A DNA stretch of 64,000 bases from Fulvivirga sp. (lineage in GTDB: Bacteria > Bacteroidota > Bacteroidia > Cytophagales > Cyclobacteriaceae), in the NCBI GenBank assembly GCA_028280565.1, contig JANQLQ010000067.1, positions 19,963 to 83,962 on the forward strand, in the 5' to 3' direction. This document shows, piece by piece, positions 1 through 8,603 of the stretch (positions are counted from its first letter, which is position 1; every line of letters starts with the position of its first letter). The notes beneath the pieces were generated by a model. It saw only the letters and a list, made by a program, of their open reading frames with translations. It was not told where the DNA came from and made no database searches. The position numbers and the translations under genes are program-made.

Positions 1-1
1 C

Positions 2-502
2 TGCAGTACCGGGAATACGATCCACGAGATCGGTCATGCGGTAGGACTCTACCACGAGCAATCACGCGCGGATAGGGACAATTTTGTAAACATTCTTTTT
101 GAGAACATACAACCAGGGAGGGAAAACAACTTCAGGACCTACGTAGAAAGAGGGAGAGATGGTGAAGATTACACGAATACGTTGGATTTCGGATCCATCA
201 TGATGTACGGACCTTATTCCTTTTCCAGGAATGGGAACCCTACCATAACACGCAAAAATGGAAGTTTATACAGCTCTCAAAGAAATGGCCTTTCTAGTGA
301 TGATAAAGCCGGGATCGCTATCATGTACCCGGGCACCGGCAATGGAGGTGGCGAGGAAGAATACATCAACGGCCAATGGTATACCATAGATGGGCTGCGT
401 GTCTATCGATACAATGACTTGTGGTATTGGTATGGAAATGGCCGCAATGGTACCCGCTGGTACCAGGTGGTCAACCGGAACGGTCAATGGTATTATGCTT
501 AA
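2..502 (+). CDS. Astacin-like (M12A) zinc metalloprotease, C-terminal part
   Basis: The window opens inside this gene, so the N-terminus is missing; the frame starts at base 2. The first visible residues contain the astacin zinc signature HEIGHAVGLYHEQSR, with zinc ligands H8, H12 and H18 and catalytic E9. A Met-turn-like SIMMY follows at about residue 65. These are the defining marks of the astacin family of secreted endopeptidases. The protease domain ends near residue 117 and is followed by a Gly/Glu linker and a short Trp/Tyr/Asn-rich tail with two repeats of the form NGQWY. That tail does not look like a standard type IX secretion C-terminal domain; it could be a carbohydrate- or surface-binding module. 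A hairpin follows the stop codon. Family assignment is secure; substrate and full length are unknown. Confidence 0.9.
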   Translation, partial: CSTGNTIHEIGHAVGLYHEQSRADRDNFVNILFENIQPGRENNFRTYVERGRDGEDYTNTLDFGSIMMYGPYSFSRNGNPTITRKNGSLYSSQRNGLSSDDKAGIAIMYPGTGNGGGEEEYINGQWYTIDGLRVYRYNDLWYWYGNGRNGTRWYQVVNRNGQWYYA

Positions 503-532
503 GAAATATTCCTAGGAAGATCTAACGATCTT

Positions 533-561
533 TTCGACAGGCCTAAATTAGGCCTGTCGAA
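533..561. terminator. Palindromic hairpin between convergent genes
   Basis: A perfect 13-bp stem (TTCGACAGGCCTA and its complement) with a 3-base AAT loop lies 30 bases after the protease stop. It also faces the leftward receptor gene, which ends at 649. Its symmetry suits a bidirectional terminator. There is no long T tract, so termination is inferred from shape and position. Confidence 0.6.
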
Positions 562-603
562 TTCTGTGAGGCCATAACGCCCTGTGTGTGAATTACGATG
601 TAG

Positions 604-632
604 GCACCATTGAAAATTCAAGTGGCGTATGG
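604..632 (+). repeat. Fragment of dispersed repeat R1 (left end only)
   Basis: This stretch carries the R1 left-end signature ATTGAAAATTCAAGTGGCGT, also seen near 6333, 30210, 36545 and 63775. The rest of the repeat is absent here, so this is a truncated copy running up to the end of the receptor gene. Confidence 0.6.
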
Positions 633-648
633 ACGGGAAATTACTCAT

Positions 649-3105
649 CTAAAAATCGTCCTCGAAATTATCCCCACCTTCCCTATTTCTTCGTTCGCGA
701 TCACGCCGGGCGGGCTTTTGATTGATCCGGTAAGTGAAGCTCAACGTGTAAGAACGGACCCTGCGCTGAAATTCCGAATCAAAATCAAAGTCTTCATCCA
801 CTGTAGTATACCGGTATATCCCCGTGTTAAACACATCCCGGATATTGAATACGAAGGTGCCTTTCTTATCGAAGGCATTCATACTCCAGCCCAGGTCAAG
901 CATATAAAAAGACCTGCGATCTCCTTGCGGGCGCACTTCCGGGGCACGGTACCTGAAATTGACCTGCGATTCCAGCTTGTTCCAAAGTGTTATCCGTGAG
1001 TTCAACCGGGTGTTGAGCGTGTAAGTATCACTATCCAGTTCCTGGTCTGAAGCACCACCGTCAATTACTGCCCGGTATAAATTGGCATTTCCATTCACCC
1101 TCCACCAGCTGGTAAGCTCATGAGAATAGTTGAACTCGAACCCATAAGCATTTTCAATGGAAAGGTTTACGGGCATGGAGATATTCACCGAATCCATTCG
1201 CGTGGTAATGCGCTGAACTACTCCTTCCGTTCTCCGGTAATAGATGCTGGAAAACAAGGTCGCTTTTTTCCAGGTTCTTAGATACCCCATTTCGTAAGAG
1301 TCTGTAAAGGTGGGATCCAAGTCGGGGTTACCCGTCCTTAGGTTCCTGTTATCCCCAATGGTGAACGGGAAGGGATTCAGGCTCCTAGATCTTGGCCTGC
1401 GGATCCTCCGGCTGTAGCTCGCTTGCAATGAATTACCCTCGCGGATAGTGTAAGTAAAAAATGCACTGGGAAAAAGATTAGTATAGCTCTTAGGAAAGCT
1501 TTCATCCGTCTGTAGTAGCTCGATGTTAATATCGGTAGCCTCTACCCGTAGCCCTAGCTGGTAGGATATCTTCTCAAATTTGTCACTGTAGATCGCATAG
1601 GCAGCGTGTACATCTTCATCGTACCGGAAGTTGTTACTAAGCGCTGTTTCGTTGATCCATCCTTCACCTGTCAAGGTCTCTACTAAGTAATCGTTAGACA
1701 AGTTGCGCAGGTTAGCACGATATCCCACTTCAAAGCTTTTGAAACCTCCTAAGGGATGGACATAGTCAGCCTGGACCAGCCAGCTGGTTTCTCCTTCCCG
1801 GTTGTCAGACCGCTGGCTAGGAGGCAGGTCAGCATCATTGTCTATAGAAAAGACGAGTGTTTCTACAATATCTGCCTTTTCTATTTCCGAATTGTCGCGG
1901 TATTGGATGTCAGCGGTAAGCTTCTGCCCTTTCTTTTTGAAATTCTTGCTGTAGCCCAGCGAATATTCCAAGTTAGTGTCTTCCTCGTCTTCTTCCTCTA
2001 CTCTCAATGTCTCCGAAACCAAGGCATTCGTTACGTCAAAATCACGGTAGCGGGTATCCCGATCATTGATACCATCCGATACCCGGTAAAGGAAAGCACC
2101 CGAAAGGCTACTGCTTTCATCGATTAGCCATTCCGCGCCTACTCTAAAATTATTGGAGAATCCTCCACGGGTAAAATCAGTATCCTGGTCAGTAATGGCA
2201 GTGCCTTCGTCGGAAAAAAAGCGCTGGAAGCTTGATGCATTGCCGGGACTTTCACGGTAACGAAAGCCATAATTACCAAAAAAGTTGACCTGCTTTTGCC
2301 TAAAATTAAAATTTCCAGATGCACCTTGATTGTTAGGATAACCTGTATCCAAGGTAAACGAGCCATTCAAACCGCTTTCACGATCCTTTTTGAGTATTAT
2401 ATTGATGATCCCCGCATTCCCTTCGGCATCATAGCGTGCGGAAGGATTCGTCACTACCTCGATACTCTCAATGATATCGCCTTGAAGCTGCCTGAGGCCA
2501 TCGCTACTGCTAATACCAATCAGCCCGGAAGGTTTGCCATCCACGAGAATTCGTACGTTTTCGCTGCCTCTTAAACTGACATTACCGTCTTGGTCTACCG
2601 AAACGGAAGGCACATTGTCCAAAATATCCTCCGCGGTGCGCCCGGAATTGCTCAAATCCTTTCCTACATTGAATACGCGCTTGTCCAGTGTCATTTCCAT
2701 TTGGTCTTTCTCAGCGGTGACCACCACCTCATTGAGGGTCTCCACATCCGCTGCCAACCGGATCTCACCCATGTCGTATCCCTCTGCGCCCGGGCGAATG
2801 GCTATGCCTCTGATCACTTTTTGACGATACGAAATGAATTGGACCAAGGCATAAAACCTGCCAGGACGTATGTCTATGGAAAAACGCCCTTTAGCATTGG
2901 TGATCCCCCCGGTAACTAATGATGAGTCGCGCTGGGCAAACAGGCTAATGCTTGCGTACTCCAGGGGTTGCCCGCTGTCGTTGTCTACCACCTTACCCAC
3001 TAGCTTTTTGGGGGTGAAGCCCTGTTGTCCTCTTTGCCTCCCTGGACCCTGTGCCAGTGCTGTTCCCAACCAGAAGGCCAAACAACAGGTGAAAAATATT
3101 TTCAT
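649..3105 (-). CDS. TonB-dependent outer-membrane receptor (outer membrane beta-barrel family)
   Basis: An 818-residue outer-membrane protein. Residues 1-18 form a signal peptide ending ALA. A carboxypeptidase-regulatory-like domain (about 33-118) follows, typical of SusC-like and related Bacteroidota receptors. The plug domain (about 120-235) includes EVVVTAEKDQ and a VSLRGSENVRILVDGKPSG-type segment. The rest is a barrel-forming region with many alternating aromatic strands, ending in a basic/acidic tail. Such proteins import siderophores, metals or oligomers using TonB energy; the ligand cannot be read from sequence. It is the last gene of a leftward run headed by a Spy-like protein and an ECF sigma factor, one base after the second Spy-like gene, so co-regulation by that sigma factor is likely. 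No SusD partner is adjacent. Confidence 0.9.
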   Translation of the reverse strand: MKIFFTCCLAFWLGTALAQGPGRQRGQQGFTPKKLVGKVVDNDSGQPLEYASISLFAQRDSSLVTGGITNAKGRFSIDIRPGRFYALVQFISYRQKVIRGIAIRPGAEGYDMGEIRLAADVETLNEVVVTAEKDQMEMTLDKRVFNVGKDLSNSGRTAEDILDNVPSVSVDQDGNVSLRGSENVRILVDGKPSGLIGISSSDGLRQLQGDIIESIEVVTNPSARYDAEGNAGIINIILKKDRESGLNGSFTLDTGYPNNQGASGNFNFRQKQVNFFGNYGFRYRESPGNASSFQRFFSDEGTAITDQDTDFTRGGFSNNFRVGAEWLIDESSSLSGAFLYRVSDGINDRDTRYRDFDVTNALVSETLRVEEEDEEDTNLEYSLGYSKNFKKKGQKLTADIQYRDNSEIEKADIVETLVFSIDNDADLPPSQRSDNREGETSWLVQADYVHPLGGFKSFEVGYRANLRNLSNDYLVETLTGEGWINETALSNNFRYDEDVHAAYAIYSDKFEKISYQLGLRVEATDINIELLQTDESFPKSYTNLFPSAFFTYTIREGNSLQASYSRRIRRPRSRSLNPFPFTIGDNRNLRTGNPDLDPTFTDSYEMGYLRTWKKATLFSSIYYRRTEGVVQRITTRMDSVNISMPVNLSIENAYGFEFNYSHELTSWWRVNGNANLYRAVIDGGASDQELDSDTYTLNTRLNSRITLWNKLESQVNFRYRAPEVRPQGDRRSFYMLDLGWSMNAFDKKGTFVFNIRDVFNTGIYRYTTVDEDFDFDSEFQRRVRSYTLSFTYRINQKPARRDRERRNREGGDNFEDDF

Positions 3106-3106
3106 T

Positions 3107-3616
3107 TCAATGTCTTTTTCTATGCCTTTTTTTCATTCTTTCGCGCGAGTGCCCCAGCCTGTCTACGATTTTGTATACCAAACTATCAAACTTGGGACGT
3201 TGAGCTTCATTACAAAAACCCCTTAGCTTCTGCATATGTTTAAAACTAGCCCATTCTAATTCTAGCTGGGTACTCGAGATCTTGCTGATCAGTTGCTCTA
3301 CTTCAGCAGAATTAGGGTCCTGGGCCAGCAGTTTCATTAGCCTTTTCCTATCTTTTCGTATTCCTTTTACTAAATCTTTCGTAGCCATAAAATGATCGTG
3401 CCGCTCCTCCCTGAAACTCCGGCTTTGGTCCTTGGTAAGGTCTAGTCTTTTTTGTAAGAAGTGCTCAACGCGGTGGTCACTTTGATCGCCGCGATTTTTC
3501 TCAAAAGGCATCGGCCTGACCAGCCAAAAGAAAGAGATCGTAGCAATATTGATCACCACCAAGGCAATGATTATCCCTATTAAAACCTTGGTGTTTTTTA
3601 ACCTATTCATCCACAT
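3107..3616 (-). CDS. Membrane-anchored Spy/CpxP-like periplasmic protein
   Basis: A 169-residue protein with one N-terminal membrane segment (about 11-32) and a long, charged, helical periplasmic part. It contains an LTxxQ-type motif (RLDLTKDQSRSF, about residue 57), the mark of the Spy/CpxP/CnrX group of periplasmic chaperones and metal or stress sensors. The C-terminus is strongly basic. It overlaps the upstream anti-sigma-like gene by 14 bases, or 8 if the third-codon Met is used, and lies one base before the receptor gene. In CnrX-like systems such proteins control an ECF sigma factor through its anti-sigma factor, which fits this operon. The sensing ligand is unknown. Confidence 0.65.
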   Translation of the reverse strand: MWMNRLKNTKVLIGIIIALVVINIATISFFWLVRPMPFEKNRGDQSDHRVEHFLQKRLDLTKDQSRSFREERHDHFMATKDLVKGIRKDRKRLMKLLAQDPNSAEVEQLISKISSTQLELEWASFKHMQKLRGFCNEAQRPKFDSLVYKIVDRLGHSRERMKKRHRKRH

Positions 3617-3902
3617 CCGAGTAAAGTGAAGGCCATTCCAGGTTATACTCTACCACCAGTTGATCCATGGCGTATTCATCAACGGTGGAACCCGGCCAAA
3701 ATTTAATGTAAGCAACCGTGTTAAGAGCAAGGATAAGCAACATACCCGCCAACGCCCATTGCCAATGAAAAGGGTTAGCTGCCGCCCGGTCCAGTCGTGT
3801 TTGCAGCCGGGTGTAGAAATACGGTTTTGCCTGTAACCGTTCGATCCCATCTAGGCTCTCTAACGTTTTTTCTATTTCTTCGTCTACATGCTTATCCATC
3901 AT
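3603..3902 (-). CDS. Putative anti-sigma factor, single-pass membrane protein
   Basis: A 99-residue protein with a soluble N-terminal half, one membrane segment (about residues 44-66) and a short acidic outer tail. It starts one base after the ECF sigma gene ends. No zinc-binding anti-sigma motif or recognised domain is visible. The call rests on size, topology and position between a sigma factor and a membrane-bound sensor-like protein. It could instead be an unrelated small membrane protein. Confidence 0.55.
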   Translation of the reverse strand: MMDKHVDEEIEKTLESLDGIERLQAKPYFYTRLQTRLDRAAANPFHWQWALAGMLLILALNTVAYIKFWPGSTVDEYAMDQLVVEYNLEWPSLYSDVDE

Positions 3903-3903
3903 A

Positions 3904-4476
3904 TCACTGTTGACTTTTATAATACTGGTAAAGTGACTTTCTCAAATTGACCTTGGCCCGATGAATTAAAGATTCAACAGAAGCAACCGTAGTTTGCATG
4001 ACCCCTGCTATTTCCGTGTAACTTAATCCTTCTATTTTGTGAAGAAGAAAGGCTGTCTTCTGCTTTCCGGGTAAGTCATCGATTTTCGAAAACAGTAAGG
4101 TAGCTCTCTCCTGGTTTTCCAATTTTACTCCCGGGTGCACTTCATCTTTATGCACAGCTTCTAACCGATCTTCCATGCCAAAGAGGGAATACATGTAGGC
4201 CCATCGCTTTTGCCGTTTCATCCTGCGGAGCGTCTCCAATGACTTGTTCACAGTGATCCTGTAGATCCAAGTGCCTAACCCGGCATTTTCCCTGAAGCGG
4301 CCTATCGATCGGTATACCTCCACGAAAACTTCCTGTGCCAGGTCCTCCGCATCTCCTTCATTTTTAAGATAACCGTAACAAAGGTTGTAAACTTTGTCCT
4401 TATAATTGTCCACCAGGATCCTGAATGCCTCCTCGCTTCCCTCTTTTACTTGGCGAATAACGTCTTGTTCTTCCAA
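3904..4476 (-). CDS. ECF-type RNA polymerase sigma factor
   Basis: A 190-residue sigma factor of normal ECF length. Region 2 is at about 12-80, with the core-binding and -10 recognition helices around NEGDAEDLAQEVFVEVYRSI. Region 4 is at about 125-185, with the helix-turn-helix GLSYTEIAGVMQTTVASVES. There is no region 3, as expected for this class. It lies 24 bases after the secreted Spy-like gene and one base before the anti-sigma-like gene, so all are probably one transcript. The likely role is to switch on this envelope operon in response to a periplasmic signal. Confidence 0.9.
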   Translation of the reverse strand: MEEQDVIRQVKEGSEEAFRILVDNYKDKVYNLCYGYLKNEGDAEDLAQEVFVEVYRSIGRFRENAGLGTWIYRITVNKSLETLRRMKRQKRWAYMYSLFGMEDRLEAVHKDEVHPGVKLENQERATLLFSKIDDLPGKQKTAFLLHKIEGLSYTEIAGVMQTTVASVESLIHRAKVNLRKSLYQYYKSQQ

Positions 4477-4500
4477 TGCCTAGTGGACAATTTATAGTCT

Positions 4501-4968
4501 TTAGCCCTCCATTCTACGGTGTCGCCGGTGATGTTTTGCTTTCTCCATATGTGTATCAAAGAACAATCGCTGCTCTTCGTTCAATTCAGCCCTGACTTTT
4601 TGGTGATGAGCGGCACGTACCTTCATCATTTGAGCCTGCAAGTTACCGATCTCATCGATAGTGCGATTGATATCATTCATATTGGCCTTTTCGGCGGTAG
4701 AAAGTGTTTTTAGCCTGGCCCGCTTTTCCCTAAGCTCATTCTTCAGCGGCAAAGTTTCCTTTTGCATAGCCGTTCGTAGCCCCGTGATCTTTTCGCGTTG
4801 TTCCTCGGTGAGGCCAGGGATAGCGCTAAGGCGGTCTGTACGCTCATGCCCTCTCTTTTCTCTCATCTCTCTTCTGGACCCATCACGATCTTGCGCCTGT
4901 GACAACTGGAATGTCCCGGCCATCAGCAAAGACAGCACACATACCATCATTAATTTTGAGTTTTTCAT
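4501..4968 (-). CDS. Secreted Spy/CpxP-like protein
   Basis: A 155-residue protein with a signal peptide (1-25, ending SQAQ). The mature helical domain has two LTxxQ-like motifs, LTEEQREKI and LNEEQRLFF, and ends in a His/Arg-rich tail (KAKHHRRHRRMEG) that could bind metal. This is the Spy/CpxP periplasmic fold. It heads the leftward operon with the ECF sigma factor, so it may be the soluble stress or metal chaperone of the regulon. It is paralogous in type to the membrane-anchored gene at 3107-3616. Binding of a particular metal is not shown by sequence. Confidence 0.7.
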   Translation of the reverse strand: MKNSKLMMVCVLSLLMAGTFQLSQAQDRDGSRREMREKRGHERTDRLSAIPGLTEEQREKITGLRTAMQKETLPLKNELREKRARLKTLSTAEKANMNDINRTIDEIGNLQAQMMKVRAAHHQKVRAELNEEQRLFFDTHMEKAKHHRRHRRMEG

Positions 4969-5024
4969 TTTTCTATCTGTTTGATCTTACCCTTTAGATG
5001 ACGTGTAAATGAAAAACTTGCGCC

Positions 5025-5501
5025 CTACCCTAAAATATTTGAAAAATAGTAGTAAGCCATAAACAAACTGGCCGTGAGTTTGACCAACGTGCCCAACAAA
5101 AATCCGACAAACGAACCCCAGGCCGCACGCATAGCGTCTTTTGAATCTTTTCCTGCGATGTACTCCCCCACCAGTGCGCCTAACAATGGTCCTAAAATAA
5201 TCCCTACAGGAGTAAAGAATAAGCCCATCACCAGCCCGACAAACGTACCGATCACCCCCAATTTACTCCCCCCGTAGCGTTTAGTTCCATAGGCAGGAAT
5301 CACATAATCGAGTGCTGTGACTACAATAGCGATCACGAGCCAGGTGATCATGAAATTCGTTGAAAAGGGCGCCTCCGACTGGAGTTGCATAAGCAATAAG
5401 CCCGCGTAGCTGAGCGGCGGGCCCGGCAACACGGGCAAAAAACACCCCAGGATACCTACCAAGATGAAAAATCCAGCCACTATCAATAGTACGATATCCA
5501 T
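5025..5501 (-). CDS. DUF456 family membrane protein
   Basis: I chose the Met at 5501, because residues from there (MDIVLLIVAGFFILVGILG) match the usual family start. An upstream in-frame start at 5555 would overlap the divergent gene. The 158-residue product has about four membrane segments, a PVLPGPPLSYAG motif near the first one, and a Gly-rich segment with paired GxxxG-like spacing. DUF456 proteins are widespread inner-membrane proteins of unknown function. The divergent neighbour starts only 21 bases away, so their promoters must overlap coding sequence. Confidence 0.8.
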   Translation of the reverse strand: MDIVLLIVAGFFILVGILGCFLPVLPGPPLSYAGLLLMQLQSEAPFSTNFMITWLVIAIVVTALDYVIPAYGTKRYGGSKLGVIGTFVGLVMGLFFTPVGIILGPLLGALVGEYIAGKDSKDAMRAAWGSFVGFLLGTLVKLTASLFMAYYYFSNILG

Positions 5502-5522
5502 GTGATCTGCTATATTCAAACA

Positions 5523-6035
5523 ATGAACATCAAAGATGAAATTCTTAGGGAACATTCAAAACAGCAAGTCACAAAAATTGCTGATTACATCGGTAATAAC
5601 CCGGAAAAGTTCGATGAATTAATGCATCTCTTTTTCGACCGGGAATATCGCACCTGCCAACGCGCGGCATGGGTAGTCAGTCATTGTACAGATCGGTACC
5701 CGGGGCTGGCGGAGCCTTACATAGGTCCTATGATCATGAATCTCAAAAAAGAGGTGCACGTGGCCGTGGTGAGGAACTCGCTGCGTATCTTACAGTTCAT
5801 GGATATTCCTGGTGAGCTTTTAGGCGAAGCTGCCGACATTAGTTTCAGATTATTGGAGTCCAAAGATCAGCCCGTAGCTGTAAAAGTGTTTGCCATGACC
5901 GTATTGGCCAATATCTGCAAAAAAGTACCCGAACTAAAAAACGAACTCTCTATCTTGATCAAAGATCAAATGCCTTATGCCTCAGCAGGCTTCAGGAGTA
6001 GGGGAAGTAAAATTCTAAAGCAAATGTCTTGTTGA
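5523..6035 (+). CDS. HEAT-like helical repeat protein, function unknown
   Basis: I prefer the ATG at 5523 to a GTG at 5502. The 170-residue product is all helical, with repeating hydrophobic patterns such as RAAWVVSHCTDRYP and PVAVKVFAMTVLANICKKVP that resemble HEAT/armadillo repeats, which act as protein-binding scaffolds. There is no signal peptide or membrane segment, so it is probably cytoplasmic. It is divergent from the DUF456 gene with a 21-base gap. No specific partner can be named. Confidence 0.6.
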   Translation: MNIKDEILREHSKQQVTKIADYIGNNPEKFDELMHLFFDREYRTCQRAAWVVSHCTDRYPGLAEPYIGPMIMNLKKEVHVAVVRNSLRILQFMDIPGELLGEAADISFRLLESKDQPVAVKVFAMTVLANICKKVPELKNELSILIKDQMPYASAGFRSRGSKILKQMSC

Positions 6036-6083
6036 CGTTATTAACGTGAACTCGATTAAAAAAAGGACCCGGTAAAATGGTAA

Positions 6084-6206
6084 AGAAGATCCCTTTGTGA
6101 TTCATGGAGTCTAATGGTAGCCGAGGAAGCTTCGCCGCCGAGACGCAAAGGCACTAAAGTCCACTAAGCCTATTAGCAAAACTACCCAGGATAACATCGA
6201 AGTGAT
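6084..6206 (+). repeat. Dispersed repeat R2, copy 1
   Basis: A stretch beginning GATCCCTTTGTGATT and ending in CTACCCAGGATAACATCGAAG. It matches 55808-55932 in the same orientation and 23170-23291 in reverse. The middle is an imperfect inverted repeat (GCCGAGGAAGC-TTCG-like centre flanked by GCAAAGGCACTAAAG), so a folded RNA or DNA hairpin is possible. There is no coding capacity. Confidence 0.65.
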
Positions 6207-6325
6207 CAATGGTTATCGATGCCAGGTTTTTGGAAAAACCAGGCACCTGGAATATGAAACCAGGAAAATAGTGGGGAATGGAAAAACTTAGGCAAGGAGT
6301 CAATTTGATCAATTGAATAATTTAG

Positions 6326-6590
6326 GGCATTGGTGAGAATCCAAGTGGCGTATCGAGGGGAAAATGGGCTTGGTTGCTGGCGCCCTTTTCTTTTGTTTGG
6401 TTTTCTTTCCCCGAAGGGATGCCTATGGCATGGGCACGCAAAAGAAAATGAAAACCGGGCTCAGAACCACAAAATAACCCGTATACTGCTCATGGCGAGG
6501 CTGGCATTACCCGAAACATCCTAAAAAATATAGCTCAACTTGTCAAAATTAAACGTTTTACTATCAAAGCTAATTTCAAGGGCACTTCAC
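6326..6590 (+). repeat. Dispersed repeat R1, nearly full copy
   Basis: It contains the R1 landmarks in order: AATCCAAGTGGCGTAT, GGGGAAAATGGGCTTGGTTG, CTGGCGCCCTTTTCTTTTG, a hairpin made of TTTTCTTT and its complement around GCATGGGCACGC, then GGCATTACCCGAAACATCC and AAAGCTAATTTCAAGGGC. It fills the spacer before the saccharopine dehydrogenase stop. Open frames inside it recur only because the repeat recurs, and I treat them as non-coding. Confidence 0.7.
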
Positions 6591-6593
6591 CCC

Positions 6594-7925
6594 TTACTTT
6601 TTATGCTCTTCTATCATCTCAAACCCCAATGTGGAAAGTTCTTGTAGGATCGGATCATAGATCTCTCGTTTGATAGGTATATGTACCCCTTTTTCATTGA
6701 TCTTACCTTCTAATAACAACTTAGCGGCAATTCCAACCGGCAAGCCTACCGTTTTGGACATGGCAGTGTTGACAGGGTCATCTCCAACAGCTACCAGTGT
6801 GCTATGTATCTCCTTTTCCTTCCCCTCTTCCAAGTATTCAAACTTATGCCACATCACGATCATATCACGATCTTCCTCTTTCAGCGTCCATTTTTTCTTA
6901 AGGATATGTTCTAGTATTTGTGCCGGCGTACCTTTTTCCAGTCCTATTCTTGTTTGATCAAACATACCGATCCATTTGAGCCGGTGCATTTCGGGCCCTT
7001 CCAGGTCTAGTCCCAGGTAGTGGGCCAGCTTTAGCTCAACAGAATCGTGAGGGTTGTACGATAAGAAGGAGTTGATAAAGTCACGGTGGGTCATTTGTGC
7101 TACACCTTCCACCAGGTAAGAATCGTCGGTAGCCCCGAGCTGGACAAACACATCCCATGCCCGGCAAAACCCGGGCCTCCGGAATGTACCCCGGTAAAGG
7201 GTCTTAATGCCTTGTAGCCCATATACATCCAAGTATTTTAATGAGTCACGATTGGCATAGCCTTCGAAGTACCCGTGCCCAGGTACATATACCTGTTCTG
7301 TCCTTCTGAACAGTTTGTGGTAAGGAATGTATTTGTATTTGTTTTGCTGTACGAATTTCACAATACCTTGCCCGGCCAATACGACATTCCGAGGGTTCCA
7401 GGTGAACTTGTATTCCCATGGGTTTTCATCTTTCCCCGGGGCGAGCAAGCCGCCTGTAAACGTTTCAAAAGCTGTTAGTTCGCCGCCATTTTCGCGAACC
7501 TGGTCGATCACTTTCATGGCCGACATGTGATCGATACCCGGGTCTAAGCCACATTCATTGAGGATTAAGATCCCCTTTTCACGCGCCTGTTGCTCCAATG
7601 TTCTCATTTCCGGTGCCACGTAAGAAGCCGTGACCATATTTACCCCATATTCTATACATCGCTGGGCTACCAATGGGTGGAACGCCGCCGGCAACATAGA
7701 TATGACCAAGTCAGCAGCGGCGATCTCTTTTCGCTGCTGCGCTTCATCGTTGACATCGAATCGAAAGGGTTCTCCAAGTTCATGGGCACCACATTTTTCT
7801 TCTGCCATGGCCAGGGAATGGTCCCCTACCCGGACTTTCCACTGCCGCTGCCCGGCCTGTTCTAAAAGGTAATTGATCAAGGAATACGTGGACCGACCCG
7901 CACCCAATACCAGTATTTTCTTCAT
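6594..7925 (-). CDS. Saccharopine dehydrogenase / saccharopine reductase family protein
   Basis: A 443-residue cytoplasmic oxidoreductase. The N-terminus carries a dinucleotide-binding fold (KKILVLGAGRSTYSLINYLL), followed by VISMLPAAFHPLVAQRCIE and NECGLDPGIDHMSAMKVID. These segments are typical of the LYS9-like family that interconverts saccharopine with glutamate and aminoadipate semialdehyde in lysine metabolism. Length fits the family. It stands alone on the minus strand, divergent from the cytidine deaminase across 110 bases. Paralogues of this family act on other substrates, so lysine turnover is probable but not proved. Confidence 0.85.
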   Translation of the reverse strand: MKKILVLGAGRSTYSLINYLLEQAGQRQWKVRVGDHSLAMAEEKCGAHELGEPFRFDVNDEAQQRKEIAAADLVISMLPAAFHPLVAQRCIEYGVNMVTASYVAPEMRTLEQQAREKGILILNECGLDPGIDHMSAMKVIDQVRENGGELTAFETFTGGLLAPGKDENPWEYKFTWNPRNVVLAGQGIVKFVQQNKYKYIPYHKLFRRTEQVYVPGHGYFEGYANRDSLKYLDVYGLQGIKTLYRGTFRRPGFCRAWDVFVQLGATDDSYLVEGVAQMTHRDFINSFLSYNPHDSVELKLAHYLGLDLEGPEMHRLKWIGMFDQTRIGLEKGTPAQILEHILKKKWTLKEEDRDMIVMWHKFEYLEEGKEKEIHSTLVAVGDDPVNTAMSKTVGLPVGIAAKLLLEGKINEKGVHIPIKREIYDPILQELSTLGFEMIEEHKK

Positions 7926-8035
7926 AGATGAGGTACTAAACGCCCGAAATTAAGAGAAAAGCTAAGGTTAATTGCCATTAATTGAACATAAAATTTTAGG
8001 GACCGATAATGATGATTATATTGCACACATTTTAA

Positions 8036-8524
8036 ATGTTATGCCGTTTCAATATGCATACTGAGGATTTCAAAATTTACAAAAGTGATGACTTCCTTGA
8101 CCCCTCCCATCGAAACTTAGTAAACAAGGCTAGGGAGGCCTCCCAAACCAGCTATAGCCCTTATTCTAATTTCCAAGTAGGCGCCGCATTGATCTTGGAT
8201 GACGGACAGGTGATCACAGGCTCTAACCAGGAGAATGCTTCCTATCCCGCAGGTTTATGTGCAGAAAGAGTAGCCCTTTTCTATGTAGCCTCACAGCAAC
8301 CCGACCGGGTGATAAAAGCGATTGCCACTGTAGCCAAACGGCGTGATGAAGATCATTTTATACCCGTGTCACCTTGTGGGATCTGCCGCCAGGTACTTTT
8401 AGAATATGAATTAAAACAAAAATCCCCGATACAAGTTATCTTACAATCTCAACAAGGAGAATGGGTGGTTACTCGTAATTCAAAAATATTATTACCATTT
8501 TGTTTTGAAAGGGACCATCTATAG
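8036..8524 (+). CDS. cdd: Cytidine deaminase
   Basis: The 162-residue product has the homotetrameric cytidine deaminase signatures: substrate-binding PYSNFQVGAAL, the catalytic Cys/Glu motif CAERVAL and the two-cysteine zinc motif PCGICRQVL. It deaminates cytidine and deoxycytidine to uridine forms in pyrimidine salvage. A second in-frame ATG at 8054 may be the real start, since the first six residues lie before the usual family start. It stands as a single gene before the signalling cluster. Confidence 0.92.
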   Translation: MLCRFNMHTEDFKIYKSDDFLDPSHRNLVNKAREASQTSYSPYSNFQVGAALILDDGQVITGSNQENASYPAGLCAERVALFYVASQQPDRVIKAIATVAKRRDEDHFIPVSPCGICRQVLLEYELKQKSPIQVILQSQQGEWVVTRNSKILLPFCFERDHL

Positions 8525-8603
8525 ATAGATAAAGTAAAGCTTTAATATTAAGCAATAAATTGTAATTTCGTTGATCTACTATTTTTTTAACGTCTAGGCT
8601 TAA

